A stretch of 36,187 bases of DNA from Streptomyces solicavernae (GTDB lineage Bacteria > Actinomycetota > Actinomycetes > Streptomycetales > Streptomycetaceae). The position numbers were made by a program, and so were the translations under genes. Below, one piece after another: positions 28,567 through 36,187 of this stretch (the stretch's first letter is position 1; every line of letters starts with the position of its first letter). The notes beneath the pieces are model-generated. The model was given only the letters and a program-made list of their open reading frames with translations. It did no database searches and was not told the origin of the DNA. The stretch lies in contig NZ_JASCIR010000044.1 of assembly GCF_029968095.1 (NCBI RefSeq), forward strand, positions 1-36,187. Reading direction: 5' to 3'.

Positions 28567-30189
28567 CTACTTACGCTCCCCCAGCATCGACTCCACCTTC
28601 CCCCGCACCTCGTCCGAGGCCAGCCCCCGGATCGTCAGGGTCGTACGGCGCCGAAGCACGTCGTCCGCGGTCTCGGCCCACTCGTGGTCCCGCGCGTACG
28701 CGACCTGCGCCCAGATCTCCGGGGCGTCCGGGTGTATGCGCTCCGCGAGGGACGGGTCCTCGTTGGCCAGGCGCGCGATGTCGAAGGACAGCGAGCCGTA
28801 GTGCGTGGCCAGGTGCCGCGCCGTGTCGGCCGACATCCGCGGACCGGGCGTACCGCCGTCCACGAGCAGCCGGTGCGCCACCGCGTCCGGGTTCGAGATG
28901 CCGGGCAGCGGGAGCTTCTTCGGCAGCTGCGAGACCGGCTGCATGTCCTCGCCGAGCGGGTGCCCGGGCAGCTCCGCCAGCTTGTTCATGATCGTGCGGC
29001 CGATGTGGCGGAACGTCGTCCACTTGCCGCCCGCGACCGACAGCATCCCTCCGCGGCCCTCGCTGACGACCGTCTCCCGCTTCGCCTTGGAGGTGTCCCC
29101 GGGCCCGCCCGGCAGCACCCGCAGGCCCGCGAAGGAGTACGTGATCAGGTCGCGGGACAGCTGCTGGTCGCGGATCGAGAACGCCGCCTCGTCCAGGATC
29201 TGCGCGGTGTCCTTCTCGGTGACGGACACATCCCGCGGGTCGCCCTCGTACTCCTCGTCCGTCGTGCCGAGCAGCAGCATGTCCTCCCAGGGCAGGGCGA
29301 ACGTGATGCGGTACTTGTCGATCGGCGTGGCCAGGGCGGCCTTCCAGGGGGCGGTGCGCTTCAGGACCAGGTGCGCGCCCTTCGACAGGCGGATGGACGG
29401 CGCCGCGTTCTCGTCCTCCATCCGCCGCAGGTGGTCCACCCACGGGCCGGTCGCGTTGAGGACGAGGCGGGCGTTCACGCCGAACTCCTCGCCGTCCGAC
29501 CGGTCCTTGAGCTCGGCGCCCGTGACCCGGCCCTTGGTGAAGCGCAGCCCCGTGACCTCGGCATGATTGAGGACGACCGCGCCCGCGTCGACCGCCGCGC
29601 GGACCGTCATCAGGGCCATCCGCGCGTCGTTCATCTGGTCGTCGCCGTACACGGCCACGGCCTTCAGGTTGTCCGTGCGCAGCTCCGGCACGTCCTGCGC
29701 GGCCTTCGACGGCGAGAGCAGATGCCCGACGCCGTCACCGAACGCGGAGAGCGCGCTGTACGCGAACACGCCCGCGCCGAGCTTGGCCGCGCCGTGCGGG
29801 CCGCCCTTGTAGACCGGCAGGTAGAACGTCAGCGGGTTGGCGAGGTGCGGCGCCACCTGACGGGACACCGCGCGCCGCTCGAAGTGGTTCTCCGCGACGA
29901 GCTTCACCGCGCCGGTCTGCAGGTAGCGCAGACCGCCGTGCAGCAGCTTGGAGGAGGCCGACGAGGTCGCGCCGGCGAAGTCACCGGCGTCCACGAGGGC
30001 CACCCGCAGGCCGGCCTGCGCCGCGTGCCAGGCGGTGGAGATGCCCAGGATGCCGCCGCCGACGACGAGCAGGTCGTACGTCGCCTTCGCGAGCTGCTCG
30101 CGGGTCTCGGCCCGGCTCGGGTTCGAACCGCCCGCCGGGTGCAGCCCGAGCGCAGGGTAGGCGGGGCCGTTCTGCAGGGTGGTGCTCAT
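28567..30189 (-). CDS. glpD: Aerobic glycerol-3-phosphate dehydrogenase
   Basis: A 540-residue FAD enzyme that oxidises sn-glycerol-3-phosphate to dihydroxyacetone phosphate and feeds electrons to the quinone pool at the inner membrane face. The FAD Rossmann motif is LLVVGGGILGIS (41-51), followed by GATSSASSKLLHGGLRYL, the GlpD hallmark. NATGPWVDHLRR, FALPWEDMLLLGTTD and GLRVLP are further conserved blocks, and the DAO_C-like C-terminal domain ends near 535. The ATG has GGAGCACACACCC just upstream, like the leader of glpK. It is the last gene of the glpF-glpK-glpD operon (gylCAB in S. coelicolor), 44 bp after glpK. Confidence 0.97.
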   Translation of the reverse strand: MSTTLQNGPAYPALGLHPAGGSNPSRAETREQLAKATYDLLVVGGGILGISTAWHAAQAGLRVALVDAGDFAGATSSASSKLLHGGLRYLQTGAVKLVAENHFERRAVSRQVAPHLANPLTFYLPVYKGGPHGAAKLGAGVFAYSALSAFGDGVGHLLSPSKAAQDVPELRTDNLKAVAVYGDDQMNDARMALMTVRAAVDAGAVVLNHAEVTGLRFTKGRVTGAELKDRSDGEEFGVNARLVLNATGPWVDHLRRMEDENAAPSIRLSKGAHLVLKRTAPWKAALATPIDKYRITFALPWEDMLLLGTTDEEYEGDPRDVSVTEKDTAQILDEAAFSIRDQQLSRDLITYSFAGLRVLPGGPGDTSKAKRETVVSEGRGGMLSVAGGKWTTFRHIGRTIMNKLAELPGHPLGEDMQPVSQLPKKLPLPGISNPDAVAHRLLVDGGTPGPRMSADTARHLATHYGSLSFDIARLANEDPSLAERIHPDAPEIWAQVAYARDHEWAETADDVLRRRTTLTIRGLASDEVRGKVESMLGERK

Positions 30190-30233
30190 GGGTGTGTGCT
30201 CCTCGTCTTGTCCTCAAGGACCGAAGGCCGGGG

Positions 30234-31769
30234 TCAGTCGTCGGCTGCGTCGTCTTCGAGCCAGCCCATGGTCCGCTCGACGGCCTTGAGCCAGTTCTTG
30301 TACTCACGGGCCCGCTGGTCGGCGGGCATCCGCGGGGTCCACTCGGCGGCCCGGCGCCAGTTGGCGCGCAGGGCGTCGGTGTCCGGCCAGAAGCCGACGG
30401 CGAGGCCGGCGGCGTAGGCCGCACCGAGGCAGGTGGTCTCGGCGACCATGGGGCGCACCACCGGCGCGTCCGCGAAGTCGGAGATCGTCTGCATCAGCAG
30501 GTTGTTGGAGGTCATGCCGCCGTCGACCTTGAGGGCGGCGAGGTCGACGCCGGAGTCCTTCGTCATGGCGTCGGTGATCTCACGGGTCTGCCAGGCGGTG
30601 GCTTCCAGTACGGCGCGCGCGATGTGCGCCTTGGTGACGTACCGGGTCAGACCGGCGATCACACCGCGGGCGTCGGAGCGCCAGTACGGGGCGAACAGAC
30701 CGGAGAAGGCCGGGACGAAGTACGCGCCGCCGTTGTCCTCGACGGAGGACGCGAGCGTCTCGATCTCGGCGGCGGACTGGATGAGCCCCATCTGGTCCCG
30801 CATCCACTGCACGAGCGAGCCGGTGACGGCGATGGAGCCTTCGAGCGCGTAGACGGGCTTCTGCTCGCCGATCTGGTAGCCGACCGTGGTGAGCAGCCCG
30901 TTGTACGAGTTCACGGGCTCGTCACCGGTGTTCATCAGCATGAAGGTGCCGGTGCCGTACGTGGACTTGGCCTCGCCCTTGTCGAAGCAGGTCTGGCCGA
31001 ACAGGGCCGCCTGCTGGTCGCCGAGCGCGGAGGCCACCGGCACGCCGTCGAGGACGCCGCCCTTGGTACGTCCGTACACCTCGGCGGAGGAGCGGATCTC
31101 GGGGAGCACGGCGGCGGGGATGCCGATCGAGCCGAGGATGCGCTCGTCCCAGGCCATCTCGTGCAGGTTCATCAGGAGGGTGCGGGAGGCGTTGGTGACG
31201 TCGGTGACGTGCACGCCGCCGTCGGTGCCGCCGGTGAGGTTCCAGATGACCCAGGAGTCCATGGTGCCGAAGAGGATGTCCCCGGCCTCGGCGCGCTCGC
31301 GCAGACCCTCGACGTTGTCGAGCAGCCAGCGCACCTTCGGGCCCGCGAAGTACGAGGCGAGCGGCAGGCCGGTCTCGCGGCGGAAGCGGTCCTGGCCGAC
31401 GTTGCGGCCGAGCTCCTTGCAGAGCGCGTCGGTGCGGGTGTCCTGCCAGACGATGGCGTTGTGCACCGGCTCGCCGGTGTTCTTGTCCCACAGCAGCGTC
31501 GTCTCACGCTGGTTGGTGATGCCGATCGCCTTGACGTCGGCGGAGGTGATCCCGGCCTTCGCGATGGCACCGGCGACCACGGACTGGACGTTGGTCCAGA
31601 TCTCCTTGGCGTCGTGCTCGACCCAGCCCGGCTTGGGGAAGATCTGCTCGTGCTCGCGCTGGTCGACGGCGACGATCCGGCCGTCCTTGTCGAAGACGAT
31701 GCAGCGGGACGAGGTGGTGCCCTGGTCGATCGCCGCGATGAACGGGCCTGCGGTGTGTGCGTCGGTCAC
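30234..31769 (-). CDS. glpK: Glycerol kinase
   Basis: A 511-residue FGGY kinase that phosphorylates glycerol with ATP and traps it after facilitated entry. IDQGTTSSRCIVFD near the N-terminus binds the phosphate. ITNQRETTLLWD and WQDTRT contact glycerol. GDQQAALFGQ, GTGTFMLMNTG and LKVDGGMTSNNLLMQ (the FGGY C-terminal signature) follow. Full length for the family. The GTG at 31769 has GGAG 7 nt upstream. It lies between glpF and glpD; control is expected through GylR at the glpF promoter. Confidence 0.97.
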   Translation of the reverse strand: MTDAHTAGPFIAAIDQGTTSSRCIVFDKDGRIVAVDQREHEQIFPKPGWVEHDAKEIWTNVQSVVAGAIAKAGITSADVKAIGITNQRETTLLWDKNTGEPVHNAIVWQDTRTDALCKELGRNVGQDRFRRETGLPLASYFAGPKVRWLLDNVEGLRERAEAGDILFGTMDSWVIWNLTGGTDGGVHVTDVTNASRTLLMNLHEMAWDERILGSIGIPAAVLPEIRSSAEVYGRTKGGVLDGVPVASALGDQQAALFGQTCFDKGEAKSTYGTGTFMLMNTGDEPVNSYNGLLTTVGYQIGEQKPVYALEGSIAVTGSLVQWMRDQMGLIQSAAEIETLASSVEDNGGAYFVPAFSGLFAPYWRSDARGVIAGLTRYVTKAHIARAVLEATAWQTREITDAMTKDSGVDLAALKVDGGMTSNNLLMQTISDFADAPVVRPMVAETTCLGAAYAAGLAVGFWPDTDALRANWRRAAEWTPRMPADQRAREYKNWLKAVERTMGWLEDDAADD

Positions 31770-31854
31770 TGTGTGCTCCAGAGGTCTTGGGGGAGGCGGC
31801 GCGGTGCGCTCGTCCGGTCGGTGGTCCGGTGGGTCCGGTGGCCGTCCTTGCGGC

Positions 31855-32619
31855 TCAGGCGAGGGCGACGTTGTAGACGCCTGCCGCTATGGCGCCGCCC
31901 AGGAGCGGGCCGACGACCGGCACCCAGGCGTACCCCCAGTCCGAACCGCCCTTGTTGGGCAGCGGAAGCAGCGCGTGCACGATGCGCGGGCCGAGGTCGC
32001 GGACCGGGTTGATGGCGTACCCCGTGGGCCCGCCGAGCGAGAGGCCGATGCCGACGACGACCAGGGCGACCAGCAGCGAGCCGCCCCAGGAGACGCCCTT
32101 GCCGTTGTCGCTGAGTCCGAGGCACAGGATGGCGAGCACCAGCACGAAGGTGGCGATGACCTCCGTGGCCAGGTTCTGGAGGGGGTTGCGGATCTCGGGG
32201 GAGGTGAAGAAGACCCCGTGCACCGGCCCCGGGTCGGCGCTCTTCTGCTCGGCGACCTCCGGGTCGTTCAGGTGCACCTTGAAGTGGCCGTAGTACGCGA
32301 TCCACACGAGCACCGCGCCGATCATGGCGCCGAGCAGCTCGCCCCCGAAGTAGGCCGGGGTGTCGCCCCAGGTCGGTGCACCCTCGCCGCCCTTGAGGAC
32401 GATGCCCACGGTCACCGCGGGGTTGAGGTGCGCGCCGGACTTGGCGGCGACGTAGGCGCCGGTGAGGACCGCGAAGCCCCAACCGAACGCGATGGCGACC
32501 CAGCCGGCCTTGTAGGCCTTCGAGCGCTTCAGAGTGACGGCGGCGCACACGCCACCGCCGAGCAGGATCAGAACAGCGGTACCGATGGTTTCGCTGATGA
32601 AGATGTCGGAGCTGGACAC
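31855..32619 (-). CDS. glpF: Glycerol uptake facilitator (aquaglyceroporin)
   Basis: A 254-residue MIP-family channel with six membrane helices and two half-helices. The first NPA box is canonical (HLNPAV, 66-68); the second is NPVRDLGPR (Val206 instead of Ala), keeping the Asp-Arg pair typical of glycerol-conducting members. A long loop at ~110-145 carries HFKVHLNDPEVAEQ. The GTG at 32619 has AAAGGAG 7 nt upstream. It is the first gene of the glycerol operon. It mediates passive glycerol entry, coupled to GlpK trapping. Confidence 0.96.
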   Translation of the reverse strand: MSSSDIFISETIGTAVLILLGGGVCAAVTLKRSKAYKAGWVAIAFGWGFAVLTGAYVAAKSGAHLNPAVTVGIVLKGGEGAPTWGDTPAYFGGELLGAMIGAVLVWIAYYGHFKVHLNDPEVAEQKSADPGPVHGVFFTSPEIRNPLQNLATEVIATFVLVLAILCLGLSDNGKGVSWGGSLLVALVVVGIGLSLGGPTGYAINPVRDLGPRIVHALLPLPNKGGSDWGYAWVPVVGPLLGGAIAAGVYNVALA

Positions 32620-32718
32620 CCGCGACTCCTTTGTCCTTCGTCCAGGGGAAGGCGAACCACGGGTCCCGCCGGTGGTTCGCGCCCTCGGGCTGAGGGCGTT
32701 GGCCCGATCCGCCTTGCG

Positions 32719-32747
32719 ACACCCTACCTTGCATTACCGGTAGGTGT
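32719..32747 (-). promoter_or_regulatory. Inverted repeat in the glpF promoter region
   Basis: ACACC(C)TACC (32719-32728) and GGTAGGTGT (32739-32747) form 9 bp with one bulged base, about 100 bp upstream of glpF. It overlaps the likely promoter and abuts the GylR-like site. It may be a second regulator site or a leader hairpin. Confidence 0.5.
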
Positions 32748-32762
32748 TCGACAATGCCGACC
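32746..32762 (-). promoter_or_regulatory. Candidate GylR operator upstream of glpF
   Basis: GTTCGACAATGCCGACC matches the 17-bp palindrome upstream of gylR (GTTCGGCAATGCTGAAC) at 14 of 17 positions. It sits at the glpF promoter, where glycerol induction and GylR repression of the operon are expected. Confidence 0.6.
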
Positions 32763-33049
32763 GATGAACGGCAGTTTTGCGTCCGGGTGAACGGGACGTC
32801 AAGAGGTGTGGGGGCGGTGTCGCGATCGTTACCCGGGTCCGGCATCCAGCCCGTCCGGCGCCGCAGGGCGGAGCGGATCCAGCCCGTCCGGGGGCGCCTG
32901 CCGGGCGAAGGCCGGGGGCGATTGGGGCGTTTGGGGAGTGTGAGGACGAGGCCGAAGGCCGACAGGGTGGCGGGGTCCGCCGGGAGGCAGGGGCGCGGGG
33001 TCCAAAGGGAGGTACCGGTTCCCGTACGGCGGCACGGCCCCGGAAAACG

Positions 33050-33814
33050 CTAGAAACGCCCCGCACCCAAGTCCCGGGACACCGCACGCGCACAGTCCCG
33101 TACCGCCGCCACCAGCGCGGACCGCAGCTCGCCGTCCGCGCAGACCCGCTCCACGGCCCCCGTGACGCCCACCGCGCCGACCGGCATCCGCCGCCGGTCG
33201 TGGATCGGCGCGGCCACCGAGGCCACGCCCTCCCAGGTCTCCTCGACGTCGTCGGCCCAGCCGCGCGCCCGGGTCAGGTCAAGCGTCGCCTCGAACGCGT
33301 CGAGCCCGGTGACCGTACGCGGCGTGAAGTCCTTGCGCTCGGCCTCGACGGCCTCGCTGTGCGCCACCGGGTCGTACGCGGACAGCACCTTGCCGAGGGC
33401 CGTGGAGTGCAGCGGCTGCATCGCGCCGACCTCCAGGACCTGCCGGCTGTCGTCCGGCCGGAAGACGTGGTGCACGATCAGGACGCCCTGCTGGTGCAGC
33501 ACGCCCAGGTAGACGCTCTCGCCGCTGGAGCGCGCCAGGTCGTCCGCCCAGACCAGGGCGCGGGCGCGCAGCTCGTGCACGTCGAGATAGCTGTTGCCGA
33601 GGCGGAGCAGTTCGGCGCCCAGCTGGTAACGGCCGGAGGCGGCGTCCTGCTCGACGAAACCCTCCTGCTGGAGGGTGCGCAGGATGCCGTGCGCGGTGCC
33701 CTTGGCGAGGCCGAGCGCGGAGGCGATGTCGGAGAGGCCGAGGCGCCGCTCGCCGCCCGCGAGCAGCCGCAGCATGGCCGCCGCCCGCTCCAGCGACTGG
33801 ATGTTCTTCGCCAT
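33050..33814 (-). CDS. gylR: IclR-family glycerol operon repressor
   Basis: A 254-residue regulator. The N-terminal winged helix-turn-helix (about 8-68: SLERAAAMLRLLAGG, LSDIASALGLAKGTAHGILRTL) is followed by the IclR effector-binding domain with MQPLHSTALGKVLSAYDP, GWADDVEETWEGVASVAAPI and PVGAVGVTGAVERV. The length equals that known for S. coelicolor GylR, and its position next to glpFKD and metH is the same. GylR represses its own gene and the glycerol operon and is relieved in response to glycerol. The ATG at 33814 has GGGAG upstream; the longer open frame runs into the operators. It is divergent from metH. Confidence 0.95.
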   Translation of the reverse strand: MAKNIQSLERAAAMLRLLAGGERRLGLSDIASALGLAKGTAHGILRTLQQEGFVEQDAASGRYQLGAELLRLGNSYLDVHELRARALVWADDLARSSGESVYLGVLHQQGVLIVHHVFRPDDSRQVLEVGAMQPLHSTALGKVLSAYDPVAHSEAVEAERKDFTPRTVTGLDAFEATLDLTRARGWADDVEETWEGVASVAAPIHDRRRMPVGAVGVTGAVERVCADGELRSALVAAVRDCARAVSRDLGAGRF

Positions 33815-33880
33815 CGCGTCGGCTCCCTCTCCGTCTGTCGGCGCGTACGTGGCCCCGGTGCTTCCTTCTGTACGTGCCCT

Positions 33881-33917
33881 GTTCGGCAATGCTGAACACT
33901 ATCGGCCCATGCCGAAC
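33881..33917 (-). promoter_or_regulatory. Tandem candidate GylR operators at the gylR promoter
   Basis: GTTCGGCAATGCTGAAC (33881-33897) is a 17-bp imperfect palindrome around a central A. ATCGGCCCATGCCGAAC (33901-33917) is a second related site 20 bp away, two helical turns. A minus-strand TAGTGT (-10-like, 33896-33901) lies exactly at their junction, so binding would block gylR transcription. The arrangement fits the known negative autoregulation of gylR. Confidence 0.65.
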
Positions 33918-34168
33918 TTGTCCTAACGCGTGCCGCCGTCATCCGCCGTCCCGCGTGCGGATGTTGTGGCCGGGCCGCCCGCGAGATTGTCCCTACCGCT
34001 GAATTCGAGCCACACGCCGGGTGCCCTTCGGCCCCGGATCTGACGGGGTCCCTGTCTGCCTGCTGGACGCCCTTCACAGAAGGGGCGGCGTCCCGGCTAC
34101 CCTGGCCGCGTGCGGCTTCCGCCGGTAGCCGCAAAGCCGACAGCCGTCGCACTCCAGGGAGATCGTCC
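33918..34168 (+). other. metH upstream region with structured leader
   Basis: 251 bp between the gylR operators and metH. Hairpin A is GGACGCC/GGCGTCC (34065-34071, 34087-34093) with an inner CTTC-ACA-GAAG. Then CGGCTACC (34094-34101) can pair with GGTAGCCG (34124-34131). Alternatively, GCGGCT (34112-34117) can pair with AGCCGC (34127-34132); these last two pairings exclude each other. The ribosome-binding site AGGGAG is at 34156-34161. I recognise no known cobalamin or SAM/SAH riboswitch core. Confidence 0.45.
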
Positions 34169-36187
34169 ATGGCCTTGCAGCCGACCCCCGCAAGCACGAC
34201 CACGACCCGCGCGGACGCCTTGCGCGCCGCCCTCGCCTCCCGTGTGGTGGTGGCCGACGGGGCGATGGGCACGATGCTCCAGGCGCAGGACCCGAGCCTG
34301 GACGACTTCCAGCAGCTCGAAGGCTGCAACGAGATCCTCAACGTCACCCGGCCCGACATCGTCCGTTCCGTGCACGCCGAATACTTCGCGGTCGGCGTGG
34401 ACTGCGTCGAGACGAACACGTTCGGCTCCAACTACACCGCGTCCAGCGAGTACGACATCGAGGACCGGATCCACGAGCTGTCCCAGGCCGGAGCCCGGAT
34501 CGCGCGTGAGGTCGCGGACGAGTTCGCGGCGAAGGACGGCCGGCCGCGCTGGGTGCTCGGCTCGATCGGACCGGGCACGAAGCTGCCCTCGCTGGGACAC
34601 ATCGACTACGCCACGATCCGTGACGGCTACCAGGAGAACGCGGAGGGGCTGCTCGCGGGCGGCGCGGACGCGCTGATCGTGGAGACGACGCAGGACCTGC
34701 TCCAGACGAAGTCCAGCCTGATCGGCGCGCGCCGTGCCATGGACGCGCTGGGTGTCCAGGTGCCGCTGATCTGCTCGCTGGCCTTCGAGACCACGGGCGT
34801 GATGCTCCTGGGTTCGGAGATCGGCGCGGCGCTGACGGCCCTGGAGCCGCTCGGCATCGACCTGCTCGGCCTGAACTGCTCGACGGGCCCGGCGGAGATG
34901 AGCGAGCACCTGCGCTATCTGGCGCAGCACTCGACGACGCCGCTGATGTGCATGCCGAACGCGGGCCTGCCGGTGCTGACCAAGGACGGCGCGCACTTCC
35001 CGCTGACGCCGCCGGAGATGGCCGACGCGCAGGAGAACTTCGTCAACAGCTTCGGCCTGTCCCTGGTGGGCGGCTGCTGCGGCTCCACGCCCGAGCATCT
35101 GCGCCAGGTCGTCGAGCGCGTCCGTGACCTGACCCCGACCGAGCGCGAGCCCCAGCCCGAGCCCGGCGCCGCCTCCCTCTACCAGACGGTGCCGTTCCGC
35201 CAGGACACCTCGTACATGGCGATCGGTGAGCGGACGAACGCGAACGGTTCGAAGAAGTTCCGTGAGGCGATGCTGGACGGCCGCTGGGACGACTGCGTGG
35301 AGATGGCCCGGGACCAGATCCGCGAGGGCGCGCACATGCTGGACCTGTGCGTGGACTACGTCGGCCGGGACGGCGTGGCCGACATGCAGGAGCTTGCGGG
35401 CCGTTTCGCGACCGCCTCGACGCTGCCGATCGTGCTCGACTCGACCGAAGTGGACGTGATCCAGGCCGGGTTGGAGAAGCTGGGCGGGCGTGCGGTCATC
35501 AACTCCGTCAACTATGAGGACGGTGACGGTCCGGAGTCGCGGTTCGCGAAGGTGACGCGGCTGGCGCAGGAGCACGGGGCGGCGTTGATCGCGTTGACGA
35601 TCGACGAGGAGGGCCAGGCCCGTACCGTCGAGAACAAGGTCGCCATCGCCGAGCGGATCATCGACGACCTGACCGGCACCTGGGGCATCCGCGAGTCGGA
35701 CATCCTCATCGACACCCTGACGTTCACGATCTGCACCGGGCAGGAGGAGTCCCGCAAGGACGGCGTCGCCACGATCGAGGCGATCCGGGAGCTGAAGCGA
35801 CTCCACCCGGATGTGCAGACCACGCTCGGCCTGTCCAACATCTCCTTCGGCCTGAATCCGGCCGCGCGCATTCTGCTGAACTCGGTGTTCCTGGACGAGT
35901 GTGTGAAGGCGGGTCTCGACTCGGCGATCGTGCACGCGTCGAAGATCCTGCCGATCGCGCGCTTCGACGAGGAGCAGGTGCAGACCGCGCTTGACCTGAT
36001 CTACGACCGGCGTGACGGGGACTACGACCCGCTGCAGAAGCTGATGGCGCTGTTCGAGGGCGCGACGGCGAAGTCGTTGAAGGCGGGCAAGGCCGAGGAG
36101 CTGGCCGCGCTCCCGCTGGAGGAGCGGTTGCAGCGCCGCATCATCGACGGCGAGAAGAACGGCCTGGAGGCCGACCTCGACGAGGCC
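34169..36187 (+). CDS. metH: Cobalamin-dependent methionine synthase, 5' part (runs off the window)
   Basis: 673 codons are present with no stop; the full protein is about 1,150-1,200 residues. It transfers a methyl group from 5-methyltetrahydrofolate through cobalamin to homocysteine. The N-terminal homocysteine-binding barrel shows DGAMGTML near residue 31, ETNTFGSN, GLNCSTGP and the zinc ligands GGCCGSTPEH near residue 308. The pterin-binding domain starts AIGERTNANGSKKF near 351, followed by DLCVDYVGRDG, NSVNYEDG and GLSNISFGL. The cap region before the cobalamin domain (PLQKLMALFEG) is reached at the end; the B12 and activation domains lie outside. The ATG at 34169 has AGGGAG 7 nt upstream. 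Confidence 0.96.
   Translation, partial: MALQPTPASTTTTRADALRAALASRVVVADGAMGTMLQAQDPSLDDFQQLEGCNEILNVTRPDIVRSVHAEYFAVGVDCVETNTFGSNYTASSEYDIEDRIHELSQAGARIAREVADEFAAKDGRPRWVLGSIGPGTKLPSLGHIDYATIRDGYQENAEGLLAGGADALIVETTQDLLQTKSSLIGARRAMDALGVQVPLICSLAFETTGVMLLGSEIGAALTALEPLGIDLLGLNCSTGPAEMSEHLRYLAQHSTTPLMCMPNAGLPVLTKDGAHFPLTPPEMADAQENFVNSFGLSLVGGCCGSTPEHLRQVVERVRDLTPTEREPQPEPGAASLYQTVPFRQDTSYMAIGERTNANGSKKFREAMLDGRWDDCVEMARDQIREGAHMLDLCVDYVGRDGVADMQELAGRFATASTLPIVLDSTEVDVIQAGLEKLGGRAVINSVNYEDGDGPESRFAKVTRLAQEHGAALIALTIDEEGQARTVENKVAIAERIIDDLTGTWGIRESDILIDTLTFTICTGQEESRKDGVATIEAIRELKRLHPDVQTTLGLSNISFGLNPAARILLNSVFLDECVKAGLDSAIVHASKILPIARFDEEQVQTALDLIYDRRDGDYDPLQKLMALFEGATAKSLKAGKAEELAALPLEERLQRRIIDGEKNGLEADLDEA

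Larger units (their letters stand above)
32620..33049. other. Intergenic region between glpF and gylR
   Basis: 430 bp. The glpF-proximal part (32719-32762) holds two operator-like elements. The middle has two copies of ATCCAGCCCGTCCGG (32844-32858 and 32877-32891), then GAGGACGAGGCCGAAGGCC at 32942-32960. These are pieces of a dispersed Streptomyces repeat I recognise as often linking CAGCCCGTCCGG to GAGGACGAGGCC. No gene is evident; open frames here lack coding character. No strong terminator for gylR is obvious. Confidence 0.65.

Noticed and set aside
33918..34168. Cobalamin or SAH riboswitch upstream of metH
   Set aside because: I could not find the B12-box or SAH core; only generic hairpins are visible.
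34097..35935. 612-residue minus-strand open frame opposite metH
   Set aside because: Shadow of metH, which shows all expected motifs on the plus strand.

Overview
The window is high-GC actinobacterial chromosome, almost certainly Streptomyces. It carries chaplin genes, mycothiol ligase mshC, an F420-type LLM oxidoreductase, the gylR-glpFKD glycerol locus and metH. Third positions are overwhelmingly G/C and GTG starts are common. From memory, the backbone follows S. coelicolor SCO1657 (metH) to about SCO1676 in reverse order, so most of it is a conserved Streptomyces core region.

Layout. 1-120: an 18-C homopolymer and tRNA-Leu(GAG). 0.3-3.0 kb: an M20 peptidase, short chaplin chpH and two-domain sortase-anchored chaplin chpC. 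3.0-11.7 kb: a DUF5703 protein, an acidic hypothetical protein, a RecD-like protein with a degenerate ATP site coupled to an aldo/keto reductase, an LLM oxidoreductase, a ferritin-like protein, a CorA transporter and a histidine phosphatase. 11.8-15.8 kb: the mycothiol neighbourhood (DUF3090, SCO1664-family kinase-like protein, mshC, PAC2 protein). 28.5-36.2 kb: glpD, glpK, glpF, gylR and the 5' part of metH.

The accessory part is about 16.0-28.5 kb, between the PAC2 gene and glpD, which I recall as neighbours in S. coelicolor. It holds a MarR regulator at one end, an 11-gene minus-strand catabolic operon, and a divergent MFS transporter at the other end. In transcription order the operon encodes an aldehyde dehydrogenase, a two-domain extradiol (VOC) dioxygenase, an aspartate-dehydrogenase-like protein, an alpha/beta hydrolase, a cupin, two SDRs, a ThDP-dependent decarboxylase-like enzyme, a PDR/VanB-type reductase, a 78-residue recombinase-HTH-like protein and a Rieske oxygenase alpha subunit. 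The genes overlap or are separated by 5-53 nt. The set fits uptake of an aromatic compound, Rieske oxygenation, meta ring cleavage and processing of the fission product. I cannot name the substrate, and several members lack canonical catalytic or metal-binding residues.

Two regulatory circuits can be read from the DNA. An AGAAATCT-centred palindrome covers the predicted -10 boxes of marR and of the catabolic operon, with a weaker copy at the MFS promoter. A GTTCGGCA-A-TGCTGAAC-type palindrome occurs twice before gylR and once, degenerate, before glpF. Strong hairpins separate most convergent gene pairs; the largest is a perfect 24-bp stem between the MFS gene and glpD. No CRISPR array, insertion sequence, integrase or replication origin was seen.
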